Shown piece by piece: positions 16,604 to 25,551 of a stretch of DNA of 64,000 nt. The notes beneath the pieces are model-generated. The model did no database searches. It had not been told where the DNA came from and saw only the letters and a list, made by a program, of their open reading frames with translations. A program made the position numbers and the translations under genes. The DNA comes from Halomonas campaniensis (GTDB lineage: Bacteria > Pseudomonadota > Gammaproteobacteria > Pseudomonadales > Halomonadaceae): NCBI RefSeq assembly GCF_002211105.1, contig NZ_JPUA01000032.1, forward strand, positions 1 to 64,000. Reading direction: 5' to 3'. How positions within the stretch are numbered: the first letter of the stretch is position 1; the number at the start of each line of letters is the position of its first letter.

Positions 16604-19600
16604 GTTGTACGTATCTCCGTTTTGCTGTGCCTGCTGATAGTTTCCAGCTCATCGAGCTGATCATCACGCTGCCGCTCACTGCGCGCTGCCGCTTCCTCAA
16701 TGGCGTCCACCGTGTCGCCGGTATTCTCGCCAATCAGCTCTAGCAAGCGCTTGTTTTCCTTGCGGGTTTCTTGCAGCTCTTTACGCACATCGTTAAGCAC
16801 CTGCAGCACGTCGTTATTGCCCAGCGCGGGGAACTGCGGCAGCGGGGGCATTTCAGGCATGGGTAGCTGCATCGGGCCATCGGGCAGGCGCATAAGCCCG
16901 CTGGCATCAATACCCAAACGACCACCGGCTCCGCGTGATAGCGGCATGATGGCTTCGGGGTCTTCTTCGCCCATTTCACCAATGTTAAAAAACGTGGAGC
17001 GGCTAACAATCGAGTTAGTCGCCGGGCGGCCAAGTTCATCACCGCCCGCGAACATGCCGCCGTTGGCAAACTTCCGCCCTTCGGCAATACCCAGGTTTTT
17101 AGCGTGCCAAATCCCAAATTCGGTGGCGTTCGCCGCGCCACTCTGACGCTGCCAGCGCTCTTTTTCCGTGTTCCACGCGTTACGCACATCGGCATAGCGA
17201 TTGATGTAGGCCGCACCACGAATAAAATCGTTCGCGGTGCCCATGCTTTTGCCGTCGCTGAGCTGGCCTGTCCAATATTCAAGATCCGCAACGGTCGCGC
17301 TGCGGCTGTGCGAGTCTTGATAGATGCCCTGAAGCTGATTACCCCACTGCTGGACTTGTGAGGTTTGTGATGACAACCATGCGTCAACCGCACTCATTGA
17401 CCCGCCGCCCGTGCTGCCACCGGTCGACCCCCCACCGCTGTTAGCGCCAGGGTCACGGCCAACGTGTTGATTGATCGAATCGGAAATGGTTTTCAGCGAT
17501 GCACCGGCCAGGAATTCATCAATCCAATACTGAATCCCCGGCAGATCCGGCGCCCGGCCCAACGCGTTTTCATACATGCCGCTGATTTGGCTAATCGCAC
17601 TCTGCACATCGCCCGGTTGCTGCGATGCCCACAAATCAACTAGCGTGCTACTGCTAGCGGCAATGGCTTCAAGCTGGCTTAACTGCCCATCGCCGTTAGT
17701 GTCGATCAAACCGAAAATCTCATTCAGCGTTGAATCGGTGGCCATGCCCTCAAAAGTTTTGTTGAACTCGCTGTAATCAATCCAGCCGCTGCCATCTATA
17801 TCTATCTGATCAAACAACGGCGCAATCGACGTAGCGATACCGCCGCCAAGCGAGTCAATGCGGGCATTGGTCAATTCCTGCCGGGTTATCATGCCGTCGC
17901 CGTTTACGTCCACGCGGGCAATCAGCCGGGAAATTTCCGCGTCTGTCGCGTGCGGGCCAAGGGCTGCGCGCACTTCGGACTCAGTGAGTACCGTTGCGCC
18001 TAGCTGGGTCATTTCGTGATGCAGCACGTTATTGAGCTGCTGCGTCGCGTTCCACTCGGCAGCAATAGCGCGCTCAATCGCGGATACCGTGCCGTCCGCG
18101 TTGAGGTCTAAAACGTCCGATAGCGTGACGGTTTGATCTTCAATCACGCCGCGAAACTCGTCAGCCAGGAACTGCTCTGGTGTGAGCAATTCCGGCAGCT
18201 GTTCCATGGCGTCCCGAATTTCATTGACGCCGTTAACGCCGGGGTCACTGCTGGCATAAAACTCTTGAAGGTTGTCGATAGCGCGGTCAGCAAATTGGGT
18301 AATGCTTTGCCGTGCGTTGCGGTCACCCGCCAGTGCTTTCTCGTACTGCGCCCAAAAGTCTCCGCCGGAAGCCTCCAGCCGTTCGCGGGGCGTTCCCATG
18401 CCCTGCTCTGTCGCGTCAAACTGAGCAATCCAGCTGTCTATGCTGTTACCGAAACCGGCAAGCTCCGATTTAGCGCGGGCCATGGCGTCAGCTTCTTGCT
18501 TGATACCGCTAATCCGCTGCTGCTGCCGCTGCTCAATTTCAGATAACCATTTCTGCTCATCTTCAAACAGCCAGTTACGTTGCTGCAGGGCGCGGTTGCT
18601 GGGGTCTAGCTCGGCCAGCTCGCGGCGGCGTAGCTCGGCGGTGTCGCCGATCATACGCAGCCATTCAGTATCGATTGACTCGCGCTCACGCATCGCCGCT
18701 TCAACGCTAGCCATGCTATCCGCCGCGCCGTCTGCCGCCGCGCTGGTATCGCCCAGCATGCCTTGCAGCTGGCTAAACCCGCTGCTCAGCTGCAGCAGCT
18801 GCACATAGTTACGCCCACCCGCCTCGGTGTTCTGGTTTTGCGCTTCCACCAGGGCGCGGAAACCCGCTTCGTTATCGGGCAGCTCTAGGCCCATGGCCGC
18901 TAGCGACTCGGTGAGATCCGCCTGCAAGTGCGCGGCGCGCTCAGACTCAGCAAAATAGTTTTGGTAGTAGCTATCTTGCAGGCTCGCCAGTTGATCAACG
19001 CCACCCGCCCACTCTGCGATGCTGCTGGCTGAGGCGTACGCTCCCTCAGCGGTTGAGTCAAACTGCAGGTTCAGCCGTTCCATTCCGGTGGCCAGCACGC
19101 TATGCGCCTGCCGGGCAACCTGGGCTTGCTGCACCACTTCTTCAATGCCGCCCCCTAACCCGCGCACGAACTCGCCAAAATGGCCTTCAAGCGCTTCCAG
19201 CGCGGCGCGGGGCCGCTCGTTGAGGGCAAACTCAATCAGTTCACCGGCGTTACTGCTCGATGCCTCAAGCCCTTGCACTACCGATTGCATGCCCTCGATT
19301 TCAGCGGTAGTGGTTGCCAGCGATGCGACTAAGTTATCCCGTGCAACCGCCTCGGCGGTCAGCTCTTCCGCCCAGCCTTTATCCTCGCCCATCCCTGCGC
19401 GTTGCAGCCGTTCAGTGCCGCGATCTAGGAACCCGGTGTAGCCCAGGGCGCTTTGCCCGTAAAAATTAGTGCCGTCGTCTTGATGCTCGAAAACGCCATC
19501 TTTACCGCTGCTTGCGTATTCCGAGGGGTCGTTGGTACCGGTGGTGCCAAAGCGGCCACTGAATTTAGTCTCTTTATCGAGGCTGGCCAGCGCTGAACCA

Positions 19601-22600
19601 ATGAACGAACCGGCAGCGGCACCCAGCGGGCCGCCGAAATAGGTGCCCACTAGCGCACCTGCGGTTTCCAGCGTGGCGTTGTTACGGCCTTCGCCGAACA
19701 TCGAGCGTCCGGCATAGCTGCCCGCAAAGCCTGCACCGGCAGACGCTAGGCCGGTCATGCCGCTAAAGTTGGCGGTAGAGCCGCCCAAGTAGCTAGTACC
19801 TTGGCTAGCTACGTTCATGCCTGCTGTCGCGTTACCGGCAAAGCCACCGCTATAAGCGGTAGGCGCGCCTGTCCACGCTATATTGCTCACACCACTTTGC
19901 AGGGCGCCCCAGCCGTTTTTGAGTGAGCCCATGGAGCCAACATCAAAGCCGCCACTTCCACCTCCCGGCATGCCGGTGGTGTCCAGCCCCATCATGCCCG
20001 CGACTTCAAAAGTCAGCTTTTGCGTGGTGAGCATGTGGGCGATGTTGGCGAACGTCTGTTCGAAAGCACGCTCTACGGTATCCAGCGCACTGGTTGAGCC
20101 ATCCACCAGACCTAGCCATGCATCACGCCCGGTGTCGTCAACGCTGCGTAACGTGTTGTCCGCGACCGTGCCCCAGGTGGTGAAGCTGTTGGCGATGCGC
20201 TGGCTGGCGTCTTCGGATGCCTGGGCGGTTTTGTCGGTTTCTCGCTGGGCTGCCTGGAAACTTTCTTGCAGCAGCCCCATCGCCTGCATGTACTGCACGG
20301 TGTTCATCCGGCCCGTGGCCAGCGCCAGGTTTAGCACGCCTACGTCTTGGGCATACTGGCGGGCCGCGCGGCGGTTGGGCTGGATGCGGTCTAATAGGTT
20401 TTCGTAGCTGTTGGCGAGGGTGGTGGTTTCTTTGGCGGCTTCGCGGGTAGCAGCCGTATTGGCCACCGTCACTACTGTTGTCTGCTTGATCGCCTCGGCA
20501 CGCTCATTAATCAGGCGAATGGCTTCCGCGATGTGGGAGCTCGTCGCAGCGCCACTATCCGCTATCGTAAGTGCCGCGGTTAACGCAACGGTCGAAAGCT
20601 GAGTTTGCACACCTTTCATCAAATTACTGAGCGTTGCGGCGTTTTGCAGCTGCGCCTTCACCATCGCCTCGGCCTCGGCGTAACGCTGGGCACGCTGCAA
20701 ATGCGCCTGGGCCTCTTCGGCATTTCCTGCCGCTATGGCCTGTCGATAATCATTCAGTGCGTTGGTTTGACCTACGACGGCTCCGGCATGCTCCGCATAA
20801 ACCCCCGTGTAACCTTGCTGCATGGCGGCATACTGAGCCGCCTCGGCAGCGGTCATACCCATTACATCGCGGGCTGCTTGCAACTTGCCGATGTAATCGT
20901 CCCAGTCTTCTCCACCGGTGCCTAGCGTGTAATTCAATGCGTCGAATTGCGTGGATGCTCCGCCGGCAGACTCGCCGGTGTCGAATAGCCACTGATCGAG
21001 CGTACGGAAAATACTGACGCCCGAGACTTGGGATTCGAGAAGATCGCTCCAGGCTTGGTCGTATTTGCGCAATCCTTCTTCATTGGCGGCGATGACACGG
21101 TTTTGCTCTTGCAGCTCTGCCATTAGGCCAGAAAGCTGACCAGATGAGGCGCCTGGCCGCCCCTGGTACATAACGTTTTCTTGCTGGCTTTGCTCTTGAA
21201 GCGCTTCGATCTGATCCTGAAGTTTCGCGGCCTCAACGCGGGCTTCTGCTAAGTCTTGCACGATAGAAACGCGGTTGTTGCGGTATTGCGCTTCCGTGTA
21301 GTTGTCCATGCTCTCAACGAGCTGATCTATATCTTCTTTAGTCTCACGAGCAGCGGCAGACGCAAAGCCAAGCGAGTCCCGGAAATAGTAGACAGCGGCG
21401 CCAGCAATCACCGCCGCTCCCATTGTCCCGCCCACTAACGAGAGCGCAGCAGAACCTGCACGAGTAGCGCCAGCCATTGCCTGGGCCGCTATAGTGCCGC
21501 GGGCCATGGCCGCGTTATGAGCATTCTGCGCTACGGTGTGGCTGGCAGTCGCTGCAATAGAGCGTTCGCGGGCTAGGCGCAAGCGCGCCAAAGCAGCGGT
21601 ATGTGCATCCGTGCCGCGCGCAGCCTGTTCATCTAAGCGCGCCGAGCTAAGCAGCATTAAAGCGGTCTGCTTTTCAGCGGCGGCTCTGCGCAAGGTCATT
21701 TGCAGCGAGCGCTTATCCGCTGCTGCAGACGCCCTACTGGCCGCGTTTCGCTCAATCATTCGCTTGGTGGATTCAGCCAGCGAACCAGCATAACGGCCCG
21801 CCATAACGACCGCCGTCAACGTGGCCACATCTTTTACTTCATTGAGAATGCGGGACGCACCACCCGCTTCTTGAATGAATGAGTTCGTTGCTTGTAAGCC
21901 TGCCGTCATCGAAGGCACCAGCTCAGCCGCCACGGTTTGGCTTAGCCCTTGCGCCGCAAACTTGAGCCTATCCACCTCGTCGTTATAGGTAGCCATAGCG
22001 TTGGCGGTGTCTTGAGTAATCGTCAAACCTAGCGCATCCGCCTCCGCCCGCATGGCAGCGATGGCATCGGTGCCCTGGTTGACGATCTGCACCAGCTTAA
22101 CGCCTTCGCTATCCCACAGCTTTTGCGCCAGCGCTACACGTTCGCTGCTGCTTTCCACGTTCTGCATCGCCTCAGCAATGCGCTCGAATTGCTCTTCCGG
22201 TGCTAACTGGTTCAGCGCTTGCGCGCTCAAGCCGAGTCGGTCTAGCGCTTCCGACGCTACGCCCGTGCCTGCTGCTGCCTCCGCGATCCGGCGGGTTTGG
22301 CGCTGCCATGCGGTGGTTAGCTGGCCGAACTCAAAACCTGAAAGCTTGGCTACGTAGTTGTACTGGCTGAGCGATTCGGTACTGGCACCGATGCGTAGAT
22401 TGGTTTTCTGTAGTTGGTCGCCCCAATCAATCTGATTCTGAATGGTATTGGCCGCAAACATGCTGGCCAGCGCGCCAGCGATGGGCGCCGCAGCACGGCG
22501 AAGGGTCTCAAGCCCTTTGGTGGCTACACCCGCGCCAGTGTCAATTTCTCGAAGCTGGTGGCCTGCGCGAGCGGCGTCCGCACCAAACTTTTTGGATTGG

Positions 22601-22725
22601 CGGGAGCTGCGCCCAAACCCCTCATCCAGGGTTTTTAGCTCTTTGCCAGTCTTCTGAATGGCACGAATGCCACCACTGGCATCGCCGGTAAGGATGAAGC
22701 CAGCCTGATAATCACGCTTAGCCAT
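16600..22725 (-). CDS. Tape measure protein with four EF-hand motifs and DUF4214-like repeats
   Basis: 2041 residues from ATG at 22725 (GAGG upstream; an ATG 39 bases earlier is unlikely). It sets tail length; by the usual 1.5 angstrom per residue the tail would be about 0.3 micrometre. The N-terminus (AKRDYQAGFILTGDASGGI) and the long alanine-rich coiled coil are typical, and a hydrophobic stretch with ALSLVGGTMGAAVIAGAAVYYF lies near residue 425. Unusually, residues about 1535-1690 hold four EF-hand loops: DLNADGTVSAIE, DVNGDGMITRQE, DIDGSGWIDYSE and DTNGDGQLSQLE. Two DUF4214-like segments follow (ALGRAPDLPGIQYW near 1720 and a weaker copy near 1805). Calcium binding is inferred from motif match. 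Confidence 0.9.
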   Translation of the reverse strand: MAKRDYQAGFILTGDASGGIRAIQKTGKELKTLDEGFGRSSRQSKKFGADAARAGHQLREIDTGAGVATKGLETLRRAAAPIAGALASMFAANTIQNQIDWGDQLQKTNLRIGASTESLSQYNYVAKLSGFEFGQLTTAWQRQTRRIAEAAAGTGVASEALDRLGLSAQALNQLAPEEQFERIAEAMQNVESSSERVALAQKLWDSEGVKLVQIVNQGTDAIAAMRAEADALGLTITQDTANAMATYNDEVDRLKFAAQGLSQTVAAELVPSMTAGLQATNSFIQEAGGASRILNEVKDVATLTAVVMAGRYAGSLAESTKRMIERNAASRASAAADKRSLQMTLRRAAAEKQTALMLLSSARLDEQAARGTDAHTAALARLRLARERSIAATASHTVAQNAHNAAMARGTIAAQAMAGATRAGSAALSLVGGTMGAAVIAGAAVYYFRDSLGFASAAARETKEDIDQLVESMDNYTEAQYRNNRVSIVQDLAEARVEAAKLQDQIEALQEQSQQENVMYQGRPGASSGQLSGLMAELQEQNRVIAANEEGLRKYDQAWSDLLESQVSGVSIFRTLDQWLFDTGESAGGASTQFDALNYTLGTGGEDWDDYIGKLQAARDVMGMTAAEAAQYAAMQQGYTGVYAEHAGAVVGQTNALNDYRQAIAAGNAEEAQAHLQRAQRYAEAEAMVKAQLQNAATLSNLMKGVQTQLSTVALTAALTIADSGAATSSHIAEAIRLINERAEAIKQTTVVTVANTAATREAAKETTTLANSYENLLDRIQPNRRAARQYAQDVGVLNLALATGRMNTVQYMQAMGLLQESFQAAQRETDKTAQASEDASQRIANSFTTWGTVADNTLRSVDDTGRDAWLGLVDGSTSALDTVERAFEQTFANIAHMLTTQKLTFEVAGMMGLDTTGMPGGGSGGFDVGSMGSLKNGWGALQSGVSNIAWTGAPTAYSGGFAGNATAGMNVASQGTSYLGGSTANFSGMTGLASAGAGFAGSYAGRSMFGEGRNNATLETAGALVGTYFGGPLGAAAGSFIGSALASLDKETKFSGRFGTTGTNDPSEYASSGKDGVFEHQDDGTNFYGQSALGYTGFLDRGTERLQRAGMGEDKGWAEELTAEAVARDNLVASLATTTAEIEGMQSVVQGLEASSSNAGELIEFALNERPRAALEALEGHFGEFVRGLGGGIEEVVQQAQVARQAHSVLATGMERLNLQFDSTAEGAYASASSIAEWAGGVDQLASLQDSYYQNYFAESERAAHLQADLTESLAAMGLELPDNEAGFRALVEAQNQNTEAGGRNYVQLLQLSSGFSQLQGMLGDTSAAADGAADSMASVEAAMRERESIDTEWLRMIGDTAELRRRELAELDPSNRALQQRNWLFEDEQKWLSEIEQRQQQRISGIKQEADAMARAKSELAGFGNSIDSWIAQFDATEQGMGTPRERLEASGGDFWAQYEKALAGDRNARQSITQFADRAIDNLQEFYASSDPGVNGVNEIRDAMEQLPELLTPEQFLADEFRGVIEDQTVTLSDVLDLNADGTVSAIERAIAAEWNATQQLNNVLHHEMTQLGATVLTESEVRAALGPHATDAEISRLIARVDVNGDGMITRQELTNARIDSLGGGIATSIAPLFDQIDIDGSGWIDYSEFNKTFEGMATDSTLNEIFGLIDTNGDGQLSQLEAIAASSSTLVDLWASQQPGDVQSAISQISGMYENALGRAPDLPGIQYWIDEFLAGASLKTISDSINQHVGRDPGANSGGGSTGGSTGGGSMSAVDAWLSSQTSQVQQWGNQLQGIYQDSHSRSATVADLEYWTGQLSDGKSMGTANDFIRGAAYINRYADVRNAWNTEKERWQRQSGAANATEFGIWHAKNLGIAEGRKFANGGMFAGGDELGRPATNSIVSRSTFFNIGEMGEEDPEAIMPLSRGAGGRLGIDASGLMRLPDGPMQLPMPEMPPLPQFPALGNNDVLQVLNDVRKELQETRKENKRLLELIGENTGDTVDAIEEAAARSERQRDDQLDELETISRHSKTEIRTT

Positions 22726-22753
22726 GGAACGAACCTCAAATAGCGGGCACAAA

Positions 22754-22776
22754 AAAGCCCGCACACGGCGGGCTTT
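22754..22776. terminator. Bidirectional terminator between accessory island and tape measure gene
   Basis: AAAGCCCGC-ACACG-GCGGGCTTT forms a 9-bp stem. On the minus strand the T run is followed by GTGCC. It stands 29 bases before the tape measure start, so transcripts from the accessory island would stop here unless antiterminated. Confidence 0.8.
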
Positions 22777-22850
22777 GATTAAAGTCCCTGATAACTCCAG
22801 GGCTTAATAGCGACTAGACTTAACAGCCAATAGGGTTGACGTCTAAGCGA

Positions 22851-23201
22851 TCAAATCGATTTAGAAAATATCAACCATATGACCCCCACCAAAATAATTG
22901 CACCTATTATTTTCCCAATATTTTCAGCGCTCTGATTTCGCTTTTCTGTATCCTCAAGAATTTTTTGGGTGCTTGCCTCTACTTCAGCGTTCAATGCATC
23001 GCTTTCTTGGGCGTACATCTCAAAAAAACGCGTCTCCTCTTCAAGAGTCATGCCCGCTGTATGTTGCTCTGCCAAAACATCTTGCTGATCCAGTGAGAAT
23101 TGGTGGGCATTCTCGCCGCGCTTAATAGCTTCAACCAATTCTTCATGATTTTTCTTTACAAGCTCCCTTACGGCTTGCCTGCTTATAGATCGACCACTCA
23201 T
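22851..23201 (-). CDS. Small tail-anchored membrane protein, function unknown
   Basis: 116 residues. A basic, charged N-terminal helix region (ISRQAVRELVKKNHEELVEAIKRGE), a central acidic segment, and a single C-terminal membrane helix at about residues 95-112 (IGKIIGAIILVGVIWLIF). It is the last gene of the accessory island before the terminator, 43 bases after the Zn-ribbon/PDZ-like gene. A single-span protein next to a membrane-anchored partner suggests they act together at the envelope, for instance in superinfection exclusion. That is inference only. Confidence 0.65.
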   Translation of the reverse strand: MSGRSISRQAVRELVKKNHEELVEAIKRGENAHQFSLDQQDVLAEQHTAGMTLEEETRFFEMYAQESDALNAEVEASTQKILEDTEKRNQSAENIGKIIGAIILVGVIWLIFSKSI

Positions 23202-23244
23202 TCCTCACCCCCATCCCATTATTCGCCTAATTTCACCTAATATT

Positions 23245-24000
23245 TCAGGGTATCTTAGCCAGCTCCCCCTGAACCAAAAGAGGTTGACCTGGCTTAAGGT
23301 GGATCCATTTTGTGTCGCTTTCGCCCGCGGGCGATTGAAACTCAATCTTGTTGGGCCCCTTAATTATTCGCGCGCCCAAGTCATCCACACTTTCTACCGT
23401 TTCGTCGTTGAGCCTAGTTATTAGGCAGCCGGCATATAGCACTTTTTCTAGCGGCGACTGAGAAGAAACATTAGTCAAACGCACCCCGTTTTCCCCTGAC
23501 CGTTGTTCGGAAGCTGCATCGCCACCTTCTCTGACCTCTGCATATGCAGTCGATTTGAGTTGGTCGCATGAATTCTTATAGATACTATTAATCATACTAA
23601 AGAGTGCTGCGAGCAGCGTTGCACTCACCGCCTGGCCAATAGCAACCGACCAAATAAATACGTTAGGCTCAGTGACTGTCTCCATCCGGCCAAAGCTGTT
23701 TGGCCGGGTCACTTCAATAAACCCCGCCATGCTAATGGCTGCGATTCCTCCAATAACGGCAATCGCTGCCAGTATCCAAGCCAGTGCTACCCAGCCGATC
23801 CAGCGGTCTCTATCTGGTAACGCTCTGTTCATTGCTACGCCCTTTTCTACCCGTCTGCCCTCATGATCAACGTCCACTATGTCTCCACAGCCTTCGCATA
23901 GCATCGTGGTGGTTTCGCCGCGCTTGCATAACCCGCCCGCGTACTTGGCTGTTTCTGGCCCTAAGTAGCGTATTGAGCAGTCTCTGCAATATTCAGCCAC
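23245..24000 (-). CDS. Membrane protein with Zn-ribbon head and PDZ-like tail
   Basis: 251 residues from a GTG start at 24000 preceded by a G-rich ribosome site. Cys5 and Cys8 (YCRDCS) and the later CKRG and CEGCG cysteines make a probable N-terminal zinc ribbon. Two membrane helices follow (about 68-92 and 110-140). The C-terminal 75 residues contain GVRLTNVSSQSPLEKV-, then GCLITRLNDETVESVDDLGARI, the pattern of a PDZ peptide-binding fold. I know of no phage family with this arrangement. It lies in the accessory island, so it is likely a lysogenic conversion or exclusion gene expressed from the island. Confidence 0.65.
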   Translation of the reverse strand: MAEYCRDCSIRYLGPETAKYAGGLCKRGETTTMLCEGCGDIVDVDHEGRRVEKGVAMNRALPDRDRWIGWVALAWILAAIAVIGGIAAISMAGFIEVTRPNSFGRMETVTEPNVFIWSVAIGQAVSATLLAALFSMINSIYKNSCDQLKSTAYAEVREGGDAASEQRSGENGVRLTNVSSQSPLEKVLYAGCLITRLNDETVESVDDLGARIIKGPNKIEFQSPAGESDTKWIHLKPGQPLLVQGELAKIP

Positions 24001-24058
24001 GACAAATCCCCCGTTGAGTCACCCCAACAGGGAACGTATCGCACTTAGTTAAGTTTGG

Positions 24059-24355
24059 CTAGCTTTCGCGAGGCGCTTTTAACGCGATCAGCCGCTCATC
24101 CGCCTGCGGGGCCCACTCATTATATTCAGCTATTGCCTGCATCAATTCGAGGTCAGTCGCTTCGAGGGCCTTAAGCTTTTTGTAGGCTTCATCGGCGTTA
24201 AACGTGATGACCGTTGATGACATGATGGGCGGACTTCCTGAGGCGGCGAGCTGGCCTCTGAGATCGGCAAAGGCCCTTTGCCGGGTCGCTTTCAGTGTCT
24301 CGATTTCTTGGCTCAGTTTTTTGCACCGGCCCAGGGCCTCGTAATTGGTTTCCAT
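24059..24355 (-). CDS. Small phage protein downstream of the antirepressor, function unknown
   Basis: 98 residues starting METNYEALGRCKKLSQEIETLKATRQRAFADL. The start follows a strong AGAGGAAGG. It is largely helical with a coiled-coil N-terminus. It lies 15 bases after the antirepressor gene, so both come from one message. Genes in this position sometimes modulate antirepressor activity, but no evidence for that is visible here. Confidence 0.6.
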   Translation of the reverse strand: METNYEALGRCKKLSQEIETLKATRQRAFADLRGQLAASGSPPIMSSTVITFNADEAYKKLKALEATDLELMQAIAEYNEWAPQADERLIALKAPRES

Positions 24356-24370
24356 ATACCTTCCTCTTGG

Positions 24371-25294
24371 TTACCGCGCCAGCGTGTTTTGCAGGCAGCC
24401 GGTGGTTTTGGCGAGCGAGGCGACCAGGCTTTCTAGGTGCGACAGCTTTTCCTGGGCGCCGCGCTTGTTGATGCCGTTCATCGAGCAAAGGTGTGTCAGC
24501 GCTTTGAACTCTTCGCGGACATTATCAATGCTGCCGACTTTGATAGTTGCACCCGTGCGCGACGCTTCGGCCAGCTGCGTTAGCAGGCGGCGAATGTCCG
24601 AGTGATACATGGCGTCCATGCCCACCAGTTGATGCTCTTGCCAATCTTGCCACTTCCGCGTTAGCGGGTAGTCGATGGTTACCGCTACGGGTGCGGGCAG
24701 TGTTTGCTTGCCCAGGTAGTCGCCTTCTAGTGTCATGCGGTGAACGTACTCGACCGCTTCGGGCAATTGCTCGGGGCTTAGCTCGTCAATATGGTCAACG
24801 TTGAAACGGTGGTGCACCAGGCAGTAGGCGGCGCTGTGCATTAAGCCACGCTTGGTGGTGAGCATGGTGACGGCTGCTCGTAGGCCTGCGCGTTCGTCGG
24901 GTGTTGCGGTGCGCGGGTTTACCGCTTGGCCTTTTTGCCAGTAGTCGCTGAGTACGTCGAAACATTCAGATTGATACTCGACCAGACGCTCCTGAACTTC
25001 CGGTTTAACTCGGGCAGCATCAACGCCAAACAGCCAGCCGTTTAATTTGTTTAGCGGCAGCGTAACCAGCCTGCGATGCTGTCGCTCTCCTGGCACCTGC
25101 ATGCGTATGACACGAATGCAGGTGCCTAATACCTTGTGACGCTTGATACGCTCAAGCTGCCCATTCCAAGCGATACCTATAGTGTCGCAGATAGGCTTCA
25201 TGGCCACGCGAATGACACCCTCGACATTGAAGGTCGGGATATTGGTGCCGTGGAAATCAATAGAGATAGGGGTAAATGCTGTTTGCGCTGACAT
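24371..25294 (-). CDS. ant: P22-type antirepressor (P22_AR_N domain)
   Basis: 307 residues from ATG at 25294, preferred over an in-frame start 33 bases upstream because GGAG lies 10 bases before it. The N-terminal 110 residues match the P22 antirepressor N-terminal domain: IDFHGTNIPTFNVEGVIRVAMKPICDTIGIAW, here cut at its key residues, then KLNGWLFGVDAARVKPEVQERL. Such proteins bind phage repressors and trigger induction or help superinfection. The C-terminal half contains a basic helical region. The gene is preceded by a structured RNA (25337-25413) and by a strong terminator, so it has its own control. It may act on the LexA-type repressor at 49.3 kb. Confidence 0.85.
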   Translation of the reverse strand: MSAQTAFTPISIDFHGTNIPTFNVEGVIRVAMKPICDTIGIAWNGQLERIKRHKVLGTCIRVIRMQVPGERQHRRLVTLPLNKLNGWLFGVDAARVKPEVQERLVEYQSECFDVLSDYWQKGQAVNPRTATPDERAGLRAAVTMLTTKRGLMHSAAYCLVHHRFNVDHIDELSPEQLPEAVEYVHRMTLEGDYLGKQTLPAPVAVTIDYPLTRKWQDWQEHQLVGMDAMYHSDIRRLLTQLAEASRTGATIKVGSIDNVREEFKALTHLCSMNGINKRGAQEKLSHLESLVASLAKTTGCLQNTLAR

Positions 25295-25336
25295 GGTCTG
25301 CTCCGCTTCTAAACGGTTGACCACCACGAATGAGGT

Positions 25337-25413
25337 GGCCGGGAGGTTAGAAGCCGTGCAGCACGGTGTGACTACTTTCCCTTGCGGGTCTTTTATCCGT
25401 CACCCTCCCGGCC
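25337..25413 (-). ncRNA. C4-like antisense RNA in the antirepressor leader
   Basis: On the minus strand, GGCCGGGAGG pairs perfectly with CCTCCCGGCC 77 nt end to end. Inside are a second stem (GTGAC with GTCAC) and a hairpin CCGTG-CTG-CACGG. This three-helix junction, its 77-nt length and its place before an antirepressor match what is known of phage P1/P7/P22 C4 RNA. The joining segment GCTTCTAA (25354-25347) is complementary to TTAGAAGC at 25312-25305, which directly precedes the Shine-Dalgarno of the antirepressor. This suggests that the processed RNA blocks antirepressor translation. Confidence 0.65.
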
Positions 25414-25446
25414 ATAAACTGGCTGGGTTACCCAGAAAACAGGCAC

Positions 25447-25472
25447 AAAAAAACCACGTCTTTCGGGCGCGG
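25447..25472 (-). terminator. Terminator upstream of the antirepressor unit
   Basis: A hairpin with CC-CGTC pairing to GGCG-GG around a short loop is followed, on the minus strand, by seven T and GTGCC. It isolates the antirepressor leader from the transcript that begins further upstream in the island. Confidence 0.55.
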
Positions 25473-25551
25473 AAAACCGGCTGCACTCGAGCTTCTACAC
25501 TCTTAAGAATGACTCTACCCGCGTGCAGCAAAGGCGTCAAGCGTGAGACAC

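Noticed and set aside
16600-22764. Could the very long tape measure gene be two genes or a frameshift product?
   Set aside because: One uninterrupted frame runs through it, and the EF-hand and DUF4214-like part is in the same frame as the coiled-coil part.
25430-25442. CTGGGTAACCCAG palindrome in the antirepressor leader, sharing TTACCCAG with the arm sites
   Set aside because: Far from both att sites and single; more likely chance or part of a local promoter/operator than an integrase site.
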